This document shows, piece by piece, positions 1-6,965 of a DNA stretch of 59,606 nucleotides. How positions within the stretch are numbered: the stretch's first letter is position 1; each line of letters opens with the position of its first letter. The position numbers and the translations under genes are program-made. The notes beneath the pieces were generated by a model. The model worked only from the letters and a program-made list of their open reading frames with translations. It did not search any database and was not told the origin of the DNA. This stretch comes from DATLBA01 sp035527275. GTDB lineage: Bacteria > Planctomycetota > Phycisphaerae > FEN-1346. Location: positions 1 through 59,606 of the forward strand of contig DATLBA010000077.1 of the NCBI GenBank assembly GCA_035527275.1, written 5' to 3'.

Positions 1-504
1 CCCCATACGGGCCGTAGGGCCGAAACGGCGACCGTCGCGGCCCGCGTGCACGACCTCGATCTCGCCGATTGGACCCGTGGAATGCCGGGCGGACCGGTGA
101 CAGGGAAGGCGGAACTGGCGGTCGAGTACTCGAAGCCGCGCGGCGCGGGGGGGCAACTAGTCGTCTCATTGGTGTCGGAAGAGGGCGGCCAAGTGAGCGG
201 CGAGACGCTACGTTGGCTCCAGGAGCGGTCGGCGGGTTTCGGCGGCGCCGGCCGCCTGCTCCCGGGCCGCATCGGATACGACCATCTGGCGGTCCGATAC
301 CGAATCGTCGGCGGACGCGTCCAGGTCGAAGGCAAACTGGCCGCCCCGGCCGTGAGCCTTTTCGGGCAGGCCGACGGCGCTGTCCCGATCCTGACGACGC
401 GCCTGTTCGGCGCGGACGTGCCGCTTCTGTGGGCCTCACCTGAGGCGGTGGACGCGTCGGACCTCTGGTCGGTGGTGTGTGAATCGGTGGGCGCGGGCCC
501 GTAG
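1..504 (+). CDS. C-terminal part of an AsmA/YdbH-like envelope protein (5' end outside window)
   Basis: The reading frame is open from the first base, so this is the last ~167 residues of a longer protein. It alternates short beta-like segments with Gly-rich turns and has no transmembrane helix or cysteine cluster. The style (functional-layer phrases such as VTGKAELAVEY, LLPGRIGYDHLAVRY, VEGKLAAPAVSLFG) recalls the repetitive C-terminal region of AsmA/TamB/YdbH-type proteins, which span or line the periplasm and help lipid transport. That assignment is by general resemblance only. An internal GTG at 46 is possible but has no good ribosome binding site. It converges on the OmpA-like gene across a shared hairpin. 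Confidence 0.4.
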   Translation, partial: PHTGRRAETATVAARVHDLDLADWTRGMPGGPVTGKAELAVEYSKPRGAGGQLVVSLVSEEGGQVSGETLRWLQERSAGFGGAGRLLPGRIGYDHLAVRYRIVGGRVQVEGKLAAPAVSLFGQADGAVPILTTRLFGADVPLLWASPEAVDASDLWSVVCESVGAGP

Positions 505-539
505 CCGCTAGAATCGGCCGGCGCCGAGAATTCGAAAGA

Positions 540-572
540 CCGGTGGCCCGCCCAAGAAGAGCGGGCCGCCGG
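540..572. terminator. Bidirectional hairpin between convergent genes
   Basis: A 12-bp stem (CCGGTGGCCCGC with GCGGGCCGCCGG, one G-T pair) encloses a 9-nt loop. AAAGA precedes it and GTTTG follows it. It lies between the stop at 504 and the leftward gene ending at 599, so it can end transcription from both sides. The T tract is weak, so termination is inferred from position and stem strength. Confidence 0.6.
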
Positions 573-598
573 TTTGTCCGCTTCCAGATTGTGCGTCG

Positions 599-1405
599 TT
601 AGGCACCCATGGTCAGGAAGATTTCGACGCGACGGTTTTTGGTCTTGCCGTCGGCGGTATTGTTGCCGGCGATGGGCTGGCCGGCCCCCATGCCCCGGGT
701 GATGATGCGGGTGTCCTCGACGCCGCCGGCCTTCAGGAGGGCCGCCACCGCCTCAGCGCGGGCTTCGCTCAGCCCCTGATTGTTCGCCGACTTTCCGAGT
801 TCCTTCAGGAGGCTAATCGTCGCCGGCTTGGCAACCCGGTCGGAATCCGTGTGGCCGATGATCGTCGCATGGACCTGCTTGGCGACATCGGACGCGAGGA
901 TACGAGCCAGTTTCGTAATCGCTGTGCGGGCACCCGGCTTGACGACGTTGGAGCCGGAGTCAAAAGTGATGTCCGACGCGAATCGGAGCCGGCCGGTCGC
1001 CCGGTCGAACTCGAAAAGGTCGGGATACTGGGCCGCCAACTGTTCGATTTCGATGGCGATCTGCTCGGGGAGCGCCGCTTCGCCGGCCGGCCGCTCGGCC
1101 AGTTTCTTATAGACCTCCATCAATTCGTCGAAAGCCTTGCGGACCTCGTCGCGCTCCTTCATCACACTCGCCAGGTGCTCGTCCTTCTGTTCCAGCAGGC
1201 GCTGAGCGTCCAGCGCCCGGGCCTGAAGCGCGCCGGTGCGCTCCCCGAGCCGGGCGATCTCGGCCTCCTTGTCATAGATCTCCTTCTGGAGTTCCCGGTT
1301 CAGCAGGAGCAGGGCATCATATTTTTCCTGGGGAACACAGCCGATAGCCACCAGAGTCATCACGCCCATCAGCACGAACCCAACGGCCGCCGAAACCCGT
1401 CGCAT
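599..1405 (-). CDS. OmpA-family lipoprotein with coiled-coil spacer
   Basis: 268 aa. The N-terminus is a lipoprotein signal peptide ending in a lipobox-like AIGC (Cys ~23). Residues ~28-110 are a charged, heptad-like coiled coil. A C-terminal OmpA/MotB domain (~150-268) carries the TIIGHTDSD, LSEARAEAVAALL and NRRVEIFL motifs that bind peptidoglycan diaminopimelate in this family. It likely tethers the outer membrane to the wall. The ATG at 1405 has AGGAG about 6 nt upstream. It is the last gene of a leftward operon that begins near 2.9 kb, 105 nt after the helix-turn-helix/transmembrane gene. Family assignment is secure; the individual role is unknown. Confidence 0.9.
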   Translation of the reverse strand: MRRVSAAVGFVLMGVMTLVAIGCVPQEKYDALLLLNRELQKEIYDKEAEIARLGERTGALQARALDAQRLLEQKDEHLASVMKERDEVRKAFDELMEVYKKLAERPAGEAALPEQIAIEIEQLAAQYPDLFEFDRATGRLRFASDITFDSGSNVVKPGARTAITKLARILASDVAKQVHATIIGHTDSDRVAKPATISLLKELGKSANNQGLSEARAEAVAALLKAGGVEDTRIITRGMGAGQPIAGNNTADGKTKNRRVEIFLTMGA

Positions 1406-1510
1406 CGCAATCTCCTTTCCTCGTCAGGTATCTGTTGCAGACTTGCCCACACTTGCTCCATCTTCCCCGCTCGTGACGGGAAAGTGTATCGACCCATCTT
1501 CGCCGGCCGC

Positions 1511-2344
1511 TTATTGGCCGGTTATCGCCTCACGGTCCTTCCGCTGCTTTTCCAACACAGTGCCGATCAGGAGGATTACGGCCACCGCCACAACGCCCGC
1601 TATGAGAATCACCAGACCCGCGCTGCCTTCTCCGATCTTAAGCACGAGACTCGGCATGGCGCCCGTCAACAGCGCAGACAGGGCGACCACCGTGAACACC
1701 AGAGCGACGGCGCTCAGGCCCAACATCACCGTGAAAGGCCCGTGGTGCGCGGGGGGCTCGACGAGGGTGACGACTCGCGTGCGGGTGGCGGCCGTGATGC
1801 CCGATCCGACGGACGACATCGGCATCACTGCCGCAAGGCCGGTATCGGAATCGACGGCGATGACCGGCTCCTCGGCGAAAACGCCCTCTTCCGCACCGGC
1901 GACCTCTTCTTCGCTGAGAACTTCCTGGAGGCTTGATTCATCCGTTTCAGGGCTCAGGGCCAGCGGGGCCGGCTCGGCTTCCGGCGCCGCCATGGCCGCC
2001 TCACTCGGAAAGACCCCTTCGGCGTCGGCGGCAATCCATGTCTCCGCAGCGCTGTCGGCCGGGATCTCCTCCTCTTCGGCAAAGAGGATGTCGGCGTCAA
2101 TGCTCATGAGGGTGTCACCGGCGTCCTCTTCCTCGCCCCCGGCGGGCGGTTCGGGCGCCTTCTCGGCCGGCGCCGGCGCGGTGGGGATTTCCCCGGCCAG
2201 GGCCTCAATGTCCTCCGATCGAAACTTCCACGTGTCCCCGTCGCGGAAGGCGCGCACTTGTCCGCTTTTGATCATCTCCTGCAACTCGTCATCTGTTTTG
2301 CCAAGATGCTGCTTGGCTTCGTCGAAATTGAGAAGATCTGCCAT
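1511..2344 (-). CDS. Membrane-anchored protein with N-terminal excisionase-type helix-turn-helix
   Basis: 277 aa from the ATG at 2344, chosen because AGGAGG lies 6-7 nt upstream; a nine-residue upstream extension is ignored. Residues 1-50 (LLNFDEAKQHLGKTDDELQEM, then RDGDTWKFRSEDIEAL) match the winged-helix MerR/excisionase fold that usually reads DNA. An acidic Pro/Glu-rich linker (~55-160) follows, then a short conserved-looking stretch, and two hydrophobic helices near the C-terminus (~200-265). The layout predicts a cytoplasmic DNA- or protein-binding head tethered to the inner membrane. It sits between two envelope genes in one operon. Whether the head binds DNA is not shown by sequence. 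Confidence 0.75.
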   Translation of the reverse strand: MADLLNFDEAKQHLGKTDDELQEMIKSGQVRAFRDGDTWKFRSEDIEALAGEIPTAPAPAEKAPEPPAGGEEEDAGDTLMSIDADILFAEEEEIPADSAAETWIAADAEGVFPSEAAMAAPEAEPAPLALSPETDESSLQEVLSEEEVAGAEEGVFAEEPVIAVDSDTGLAAVMPMSSVGSGITAATRTRVVTLVEPPAHHGPFTVMLGLSAVALVFTVVALSALLTGAMPSLVLKIGEGSAGLVILIAGVVAVAVILLIGTVLEKQRKDREAITGQ

Positions 2345-2406
2345 CAAAACCTCCTCGGCCTCTGGCCGCAATCGTCGCGGCTATCCGCCTCCAGTTAGTC
2401 ACACGG

Positions 2407-2907
2407 TCAGCGCTCGCCCGCCGGTTGCTCATCATCCTCGGCATCAGCCGCCGGGCGACCGGTTCCTTTCAGCGCCTCGACGCGGGCTCGCACGTCTTTC
2501 GGCAGGGGCGGATCGTTGTTGTAATCGCTCAAGGCCCAGTCGGCCGAAATGTCGCGAACCGCCAACAGTTTCAACCGGCTGCGCCTGGTGTCCGCCACGT
2601 AAACCGCCAGGCGCTGCTGCGCCGTATCGACGAGGCACACGACGACGCTGGTGTCACCCAGAGGCGTCGCGGCAACGACGAGGTTCCCACCCTGCGTGAA
2701 ACTCGGCATCTCGGCGACCGCCGCTTCTGCGCGGGCGGCTGAGCGCGTCCCATCCAGACCGACCAGGCCGACACCCAAGCCCGCCAGGCCGACTCCACAC
2801 AGAGCAAGTGCAAACCACCATCGAGCGTGCGAACCGAAAATAGCCACTCCCTCCACGCGGCGGACCAGCGGTGCCCGCTTGCTCCGGCACACACCGACCC
2901 GTCCCAC
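2407..2907 (-). CDS. Membrane-anchored periplasmic protein of unknown function
   Basis: 166 aa from GTG 2907. This start is preferred because GGAGG lies 5 nt upstream and the promoter at 2925-2952 would start RNA just before it; GTG 2919 or 2856 remain possible. One hydrophobic segment (FALALCGVGLAGLGVGLVGL) is followed by a ~90-residue compact domain containing FTQGGNLVVAATPLGDTSVV and an acidic tail. I do not recognise a named family. It is the first gene of the leftward operon with the helix-turn-helix/transmembrane gene (62 nt downstream) and the OmpA-like lipoprotein, so an envelope role is likely. Confidence 0.7.
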   Translation of the reverse strand: MGRVGVCRSKRAPLVRRVEGVAIFGSHARWWFALALCGVGLAGLGVGLVGLDGTRSAARAEAAVAEMPSFTQGGNLVVAATPLGDTSVVVCLVDTAQQRLAVYVADTRRSRLKLLAVRDISADWALSDYNNDPPLPKDVRARVEALKGTGRPAADAEDDEQPAGER

Positions 2908-2924
2908 ATGCGCCTCCACTCTAG

Positions 2925-2952
2925 ATTGTAGAAACACGCCGGGGCAATGCAA
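2925..2952 (-). promoter_or_regulatory. Promoter of the leftward envelope operon
   Basis: On the minus strand, TTGCAT (2952-2947), a 16-nt spacer and TACAAT (2930-2925). The predicted start is near 2918, just ahead of the GTG chosen for the first gene. The divergent promoter at 3040-3069 lies ~90 bp away. Confidence 0.6.
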
Positions 2953-3039
2953 CCCTATTTTTCCAGGTTTCGGGCGGCCGACTCCAAGGAGCCGGGCACC
3001 CCCCGAGCCTCCCCAGCCACAGGCACACGACCTTTTCGC

Positions 3040-3069
3040 TAGACAGCCTCCCTGCCCCATTTCTATGAT
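3040..3069 (+). promoter_or_regulatory. Promoter for the polytopic membrane protein
   Basis: TAGACA (3040-3045), an 18-nt spacer and TATGAT (3064-3069). Two ATG codons that could be read as starts (3067, 3070) fall in or next to the -10 box and so cannot be used from this promoter. This supports the TTG at 3107. Confidence 0.6.
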
Positions 3070-3106
3070 GCTTGTCGCCCGTCGAGCGAACTCCGGAGAA
3101 AAGGCT

Positions 3107-5509
3107 TTGAACGCGAGATTTCTTGCGATCCTGCCCGTGTGGGCCCCGCCGGCGATTGCGGTGGGGAGCGGCATCCTGATCGGCCTCGTCCTGTGGCTGT
3201 TCGCCCGGTCCCGGCGTCGAGGGGGCCTGCTGCTTCGATTTCTCGCAGCGCTCGCGGGCGCCTGGTCGGTCATGTGCCTGGCCTACTGGGCCCAGTGGCC
3301 GGGGGTTTCGTTTCGTCAGTATCTGGCCAGCGGCACGCTCGCCACAGCCGCCCTCGGCGGTGTGGGTGCCCTGCTCTACGTGGCGGCGCTCATCGCGTTT
3401 CAGCCAGGGGACCGCCAGTGGCGGCGGTCAAGTGCGCTTCTGGCAAGCGTGGCGCTGATGGGAGCGGCCTTTGTGCGTGCGGCGTATCAGCCTTCGGCGG
3501 CGGTTCTGGTTCAGGGGCCTCTGGCGGTGCTGTTCATTGCGACGGTCTGGCGATTCCGCGCAGAGCCGCTGGTCTATCTTGCCGTTCTGGGAGTGGCCGT
3601 CGCCGCGGTTCTCGGCTTGCGGCAGTTTGCAGCGGCGCCGGCGGGGTTCTCCGCCGAAGGCTTCGGCCCGCCGGCGGGCGCTGCTACCACCGAGTGGACC
3701 GCATCCACGGCGTCGGGCATTTCTCTGGTCATGGTCCTAGTGGCCGCACTGCTCAGCCTCAAACGCCGCCAGGAGTTCAACGTCAAGTGGTATCGGCAAG
3801 GGCTGCTGATTGTGCCGCTGGTGGTATCGACCCTGGCGGCCACGGCCGCCGGCTGCGCGGCTGCCTGGTGGGGGGCCACGTGGCACACGGTGTGGGGGCT
3901 GGGTGTCTGGTGGGCGGTGCTTTTGGTTTCGGCGGTGGGCCTCAAGCAGCCGGACCTCTTCGGTTTTTCTTCGGTGGGCGCGGCATTGGCCGCGGTGGCG
4001 GCCTTTGCAGTGCTCGGTGGCGACCAGACGGAAGGGTACTGGGGCCGCTATCCGTCGGTGCTCCTGGCAATTGCTTTGGGTGCGGCCGCGCTGGCGGCCT
4101 TGCTGGCCACGGTGTGGAAGCGAGCGGCAACGGCCGGGTTTGCGCGGGCGTTGTACCTCGCGTCGGCAGCCATTGCCGTGGCCGCCCTTTTCCTCGAACC
4201 ATTTGAGATGACGCCGAAGTACCTCGGGGTGGACCTCCTGGCGGCGGTCGGGGTGGTGGCGCTTGCCCATGCCCATCGGGCACCGGCATGGGTGAACTAC
4301 CTCCTGGCGACCCTGGCGACCGGCGGCGCCGTGGCGCTCGCGCGGCTCGGCCTGGACGTTTCGGAAGCGGCGCAGCACCACCGATTCATCCAGGTGGCGG
4401 CCGGCGCAGCGGTGGGCTGGCTGGTCGTCGCTCTGGTGGTGCGGGGTGTCCTGCGCCGGACGGCTTCGGACCGCACCGCGCGCCGCCAGACGGAACCGTT
4501 CGCGGTTTTCGGCATGGCGACGACGCTCGCGCTCGTCGGATATCTCTCGATTCAGCAGGTTCGCGCCTACGCGGAATTTCTCATCGACGGCACCAGCCCG
4601 ACGCAGGCGCTTCTGGGACCCGAGTGGGGTTTCCTCGGCTGGCTGACGGTGCTTCTGGCTTTCCTGCTGTCGATGTGGCTGCTGAGACATACGGCCCGGA
4701 CGTTCCTCTTTTATTGCGTCGGGATCATGTCCGTCGCCTACATCGGGCTGTTTGCCCACACGGAGGACCTGTACGCGTACCTGATTTACGCCGTGGCGGG
4801 TTACGGGGCCGCGCACTTGGTGGTGTATTTATACGAGGCGCGATTCATGGCGCTCTTGTCGCGGATCATCTCGCTTTACCGGGACGAGCGGCGGGCCTCG
4901 ACGACCATCTTTACACTGGCGGTCGTCTCCTGTTTCATCGGGGCGATTCTGGCGGCGTTTCGGTTGCACACGACGCCGTCGCTCATCATGCTGGGCATCA
5001 TGTCGGTGGTGTTCCTGGCCTGGTCGTTTGTGTGGCTGCGGGGTGAGATGCTGTATCCGGCGGTGGTGATGGTGACGCTGGGGATTCTGGCCATCTGGCA
5101 CAACAAGGCCCACCCGATCGGCTGGGATCCGCACCGGGTGAACATGAACGCCGCGGTGTTGGCGTTCTCTGCCCTGTTCTGGCTCGGCGTAGGCGACCGC
5201 CTGCAGAAGATTCGGGGCGAAATCTTCCAGTTGGCCGGGCCGGCGCGGGCCTGTTCGGTGATTCTTGCTCTTGTGGGAACAGGCTTTGCCGCGGCGCTGG
5301 CCCTGTCGCCGACGTTCACAGACGACGTGTGGCGACAAGCGCGGGACTTCGGCGACTGGGCGCTGGGGCTTTCCACGCTGACGGCTCTGATCGGATACTA
5401 CACCCTGGCTCGCCTGGTTCTGGCGCGGCGATTCTATGACATCATGGGCGGTCTGGCGCTGCTTCTCTTGGGCCTCTATGTCGGCATTTACGTGGGCGTT
5501 CGGCTTTGA
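3107..5509 (+). CDS. Large polytopic membrane protein, family not recognised
   Basis: 800 aa from TTG 3107 (GGAGAA 6 nt upstream; longer starts are excluded by the promoter at 3040-3069). Most of the length is hydrophobic, with roughly twenty transmembrane helices separated by short loops with occasional Arg clusters. A more hydrophilic amphipathic stretch (ARFMALLSRIISLYRDERR) lies about three quarters of the way through. No catalytic motif, signal peptide, ATPase or glycosyltransferase signature is visible. It could be a transporter or a DUF2339-like envelope protein; I cannot choose. The uvrC start lies 46 nt beyond its stop, so the two are probably co-transcribed. Confidence 0.75.
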   Translation: MNARFLAILPVWAPPAIAVGSGILIGLVLWLFARSRRRGGLLLRFLAALAGAWSVMCLAYWAQWPGVSFRQYLASGTLATAALGGVGALLYVAALIAFQPGDRQWRRSSALLASVALMGAAFVRAAYQPSAAVLVQGPLAVLFIATVWRFRAEPLVYLAVLGVAVAAVLGLRQFAAAPAGFSAEGFGPPAGAATTEWTASTASGISLVMVLVAALLSLKRRQEFNVKWYRQGLLIVPLVVSTLAATAAGCAAAWWGATWHTVWGLGVWWAVLLVSAVGLKQPDLFGFSSVGAALAAVAAFAVLGGDQTEGYWGRYPSVLLAIALGAAALAALLATVWKRAATAGFARALYLASAAIAVAALFLEPFEMTPKYLGVDLLAAVGVVALAHAHRAPAWVNYLLATLATGGAVALARLGLDVSEAAQHHRFIQVAAGAAVGWLVVALVVRGVLRRTASDRTARRQTEPFAVFGMATTLALVGYLSIQQVRAYAEFLIDGTSPTQALLGPEWGFLGWLTVLLAFLLSMWLLRHTARTFLFYCVGIMSVAYIGLFAHTEDLYAYLIYAVAGYGAAHLVVYLYEARFMALLSRIISLYRDERRASTTIFTLAVVSCFIGAILAAFRLHTTPSLIMLGIMSVVFLAWSFVWLRGEMLYPAVVMVTLGILAIWHNKAHPIGWDPHRVNMNAAVLAFSALFWLGVGDRLQKIRGEIFQLAGPARACSVILALVGTGFAAALALSPTFTDDVWRQARDFGDWALGLSTLTALIGYYTLARLVLARRFYDIMGGLALLLLGLYVGIYVGVRL

Positions 5510-5555
5510 CGGCGGCGGCCCGGCGGCCCTCACGAGTTCCGCGAAGGAGTCTGCG

Positions 5556-6935
5556 GTGGAGCGCCACGCGCTCATCGAGAAAATCCGCACGTTCCCCACG
5601 TCGCCCGGCGTCTATCTGATGAAGGACGACCGGGGGCGGGTGATCTACATCGGCAAGGCGGCCAATCTCCGCAGCCGCGTCCTCCAGTATTTTCAGCCCT
5701 CGGCGGACCTGGGTCCGAAAAAGGCGCAGATGGTCGCCGAGGTCGCGGACATCGAGGTCCTCGAAGCCGAGAGCGAGGTCGATGCGCTGCTGACCGAGGC
5801 CCGCCTCATCAAGGACACCCACCCGCGCTACAACGTCCGCCTGACCGACGACAAGACCTTTCCGTATCTTGAGATTACGGCGCGGGAGGACTTTCCCGGC
5901 GTGTATTTCACGCGGACGCCGCAGCCGAAAGGCACCAAACTTTACGGGCCGTTCACGAGTGCGGCCGGGCTGCGGGCGGCGATCGGCGAACTGCAGAAGG
6001 TCTTCCGGTTCCGAACGTGCGGGCTTGATATCCCGGCCGGCGACCCGAAGTTGCGGTATAATCGCCCGTGCATTCTTTACTCGATCAAACAGTGCACCGC
6101 CCCCTGCGCGGGCTATATCGACAAGGAAGCGTATCGGAAAGACATCCATCGCCTGAGGCGCTTCCTGGAGGGGAAACGGACGGCCGTCGTGCGGGAACTG
6201 GCGCGGGAGATGAAGCGGCTGGCGAAGAATCGCCGCTTCGAAGAGGCCGCCTATGTCCGCGACCAACTCCGCGCCATCGAGGCGCTTGCCGAACGGGGCC
6301 GTCTTGACGAACACCTCCAGCCCGAGGTGTTCGCACCGACGTTCGACCCGGCCGAAGGGATGGGGGACTTGGGGCGGCTGTTGGAATCGCCCGCGCCGCT
6401 TCGGACCATCGAGGGTGTCGATGTCGCCAACCTCGGCGAGCGCGAGGCCGTCGGCGCCGTCGTTCCGTTCATCGATGGGCGGCCTTTTAAGGCGGGTTAT
6501 CGGCGTTTTCGCATCAAGACGGTGCGCGGGCAGGACGATTTTGCGATGATCCGCGAGGTGGTGTTCCGCCGCTTTCGCCGCCTCCTCGAGGAACTTTCCG
6601 TCCTGCCGGACGTGGTGCTTGTGGATGGGGGCGTGGGCCAGTTACACGCGGCGGCGGAGGGAATCCGCGACGCCGGCGCCGAAATGCCGCTCGTCGTCAG
6701 CCTGGCCAAGCGCGATGAAGAGGTTTTCGTCCTGGGCAAAGCCGAGCGCGAACCGATGCGCCTGCCTCGGACAAGTGCGGCGCTCAAGATTCTTCAGGCC
6801 ATACGCGACGAAGCCCACCGGTTCGCCCAGCACTACCATCACCTGCTGCGGCGCAAGGCCGTCCTCGGGCAAAAGGGGGCGCGCCAAGTTGGCAGCCAAA
6901 AACGCAAGAAGCGAAAAGGCGGCCGAGGCCTTTAG
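5556..6935 (+). CDS. uvrC: UvrC-like excinuclease subunit, short form without the C-terminal HhH domain
   Basis: 459 aa from GTG 5556 (GAAGGAG 6 nt upstream). The GIY-YIG nuclease occupies ~15-95 (GVY at 18-20, YIG at 31-33). Four cysteines at 155, 172, 180 and 184 match the UvrC iron-sulphur site. A UvrB-binding UVR motif lies at ~215-240. The RNase H-like nuclease keeps Asp289 (GVDVAN), Asp357 (VDGG) and His421 (DEAHRFA). Typical UvrC is ~600 aa and ends in a tandem helix-hairpin-helix. Here the protein stops after a Lys/Arg-rich tail, so DNA binding by HhH is missing or replaced. It should act with UvrA/UvrB in nucleotide excision repair. Its stop codon lies inside the palindrome at 6927-6965. 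Confidence 0.9.
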   Translation: MERHALIEKIRTFPTSPGVYLMKDDRGRVIYIGKAANLRSRVLQYFQPSADLGPKKAQMVAEVADIEVLEAESEVDALLTEARLIKDTHPRYNVRLTDDKTFPYLEITAREDFPGVYFTRTPQPKGTKLYGPFTSAAGLRAAIGELQKVFRFRTCGLDIPAGDPKLRYNRPCILYSIKQCTAPCAGYIDKEAYRKDIHRLRRFLEGKRTAVVRELAREMKRLAKNRRFEEAAYVRDQLRAIEALAERGRLDEHLQPEVFAPTFDPAEGMGDLGRLLESPAPLRTIEGVDVANLGEREAVGAVVPFIDGRPFKAGYRRFRIKTVRGQDDFAMIREVVFRRFRRLLEELSVLPDVVLVDGGVGQLHAAAEGIRDAGAEMPLVVSLAKRDEEVFVLGKAEREPMRLPRTSAALKILQAIRDEAHRFAQHYHHLLRRKAVLGQKGARQVGSQKRKKRKGGRGL

Positions 6936-6965
6936 CCCCCGGTGACTCACCGGGGGCTAAAGGCC
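6927..6965. repeat. 39-nt perfect palindrome carrying the stops of two convergent genes; probable bidirectional terminator
   Basis: Each arm reads GGCCTTTAGCCCCCGGTGA, with one central base. The uvrC stop TAG is at 6933-6935. The stop of the leftward polymerase gene is TGA (6949-6947, minus strand). A partial second copy lies inside the EpsI gene at 16559-16590. As RNA it would form a 19-bp GC-rich hairpin, and its position between convergent genes suggests termination. Confidence 0.85.

Noticed and set aside
2651..3106. Upstream in-frame extension of the polytopic membrane protein
   Set aside because: It overlaps the divergent gene, is Pro/Arg-rich, and lies upstream of the promoter at 3040-3069.
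3737..4816. 359-residue leftward frame opposite the membrane protein
   Set aside because: Its Arg/His/Gln-rich composition is typical of the antisense of a hydrophobic GC-rich gene; no motif is present.
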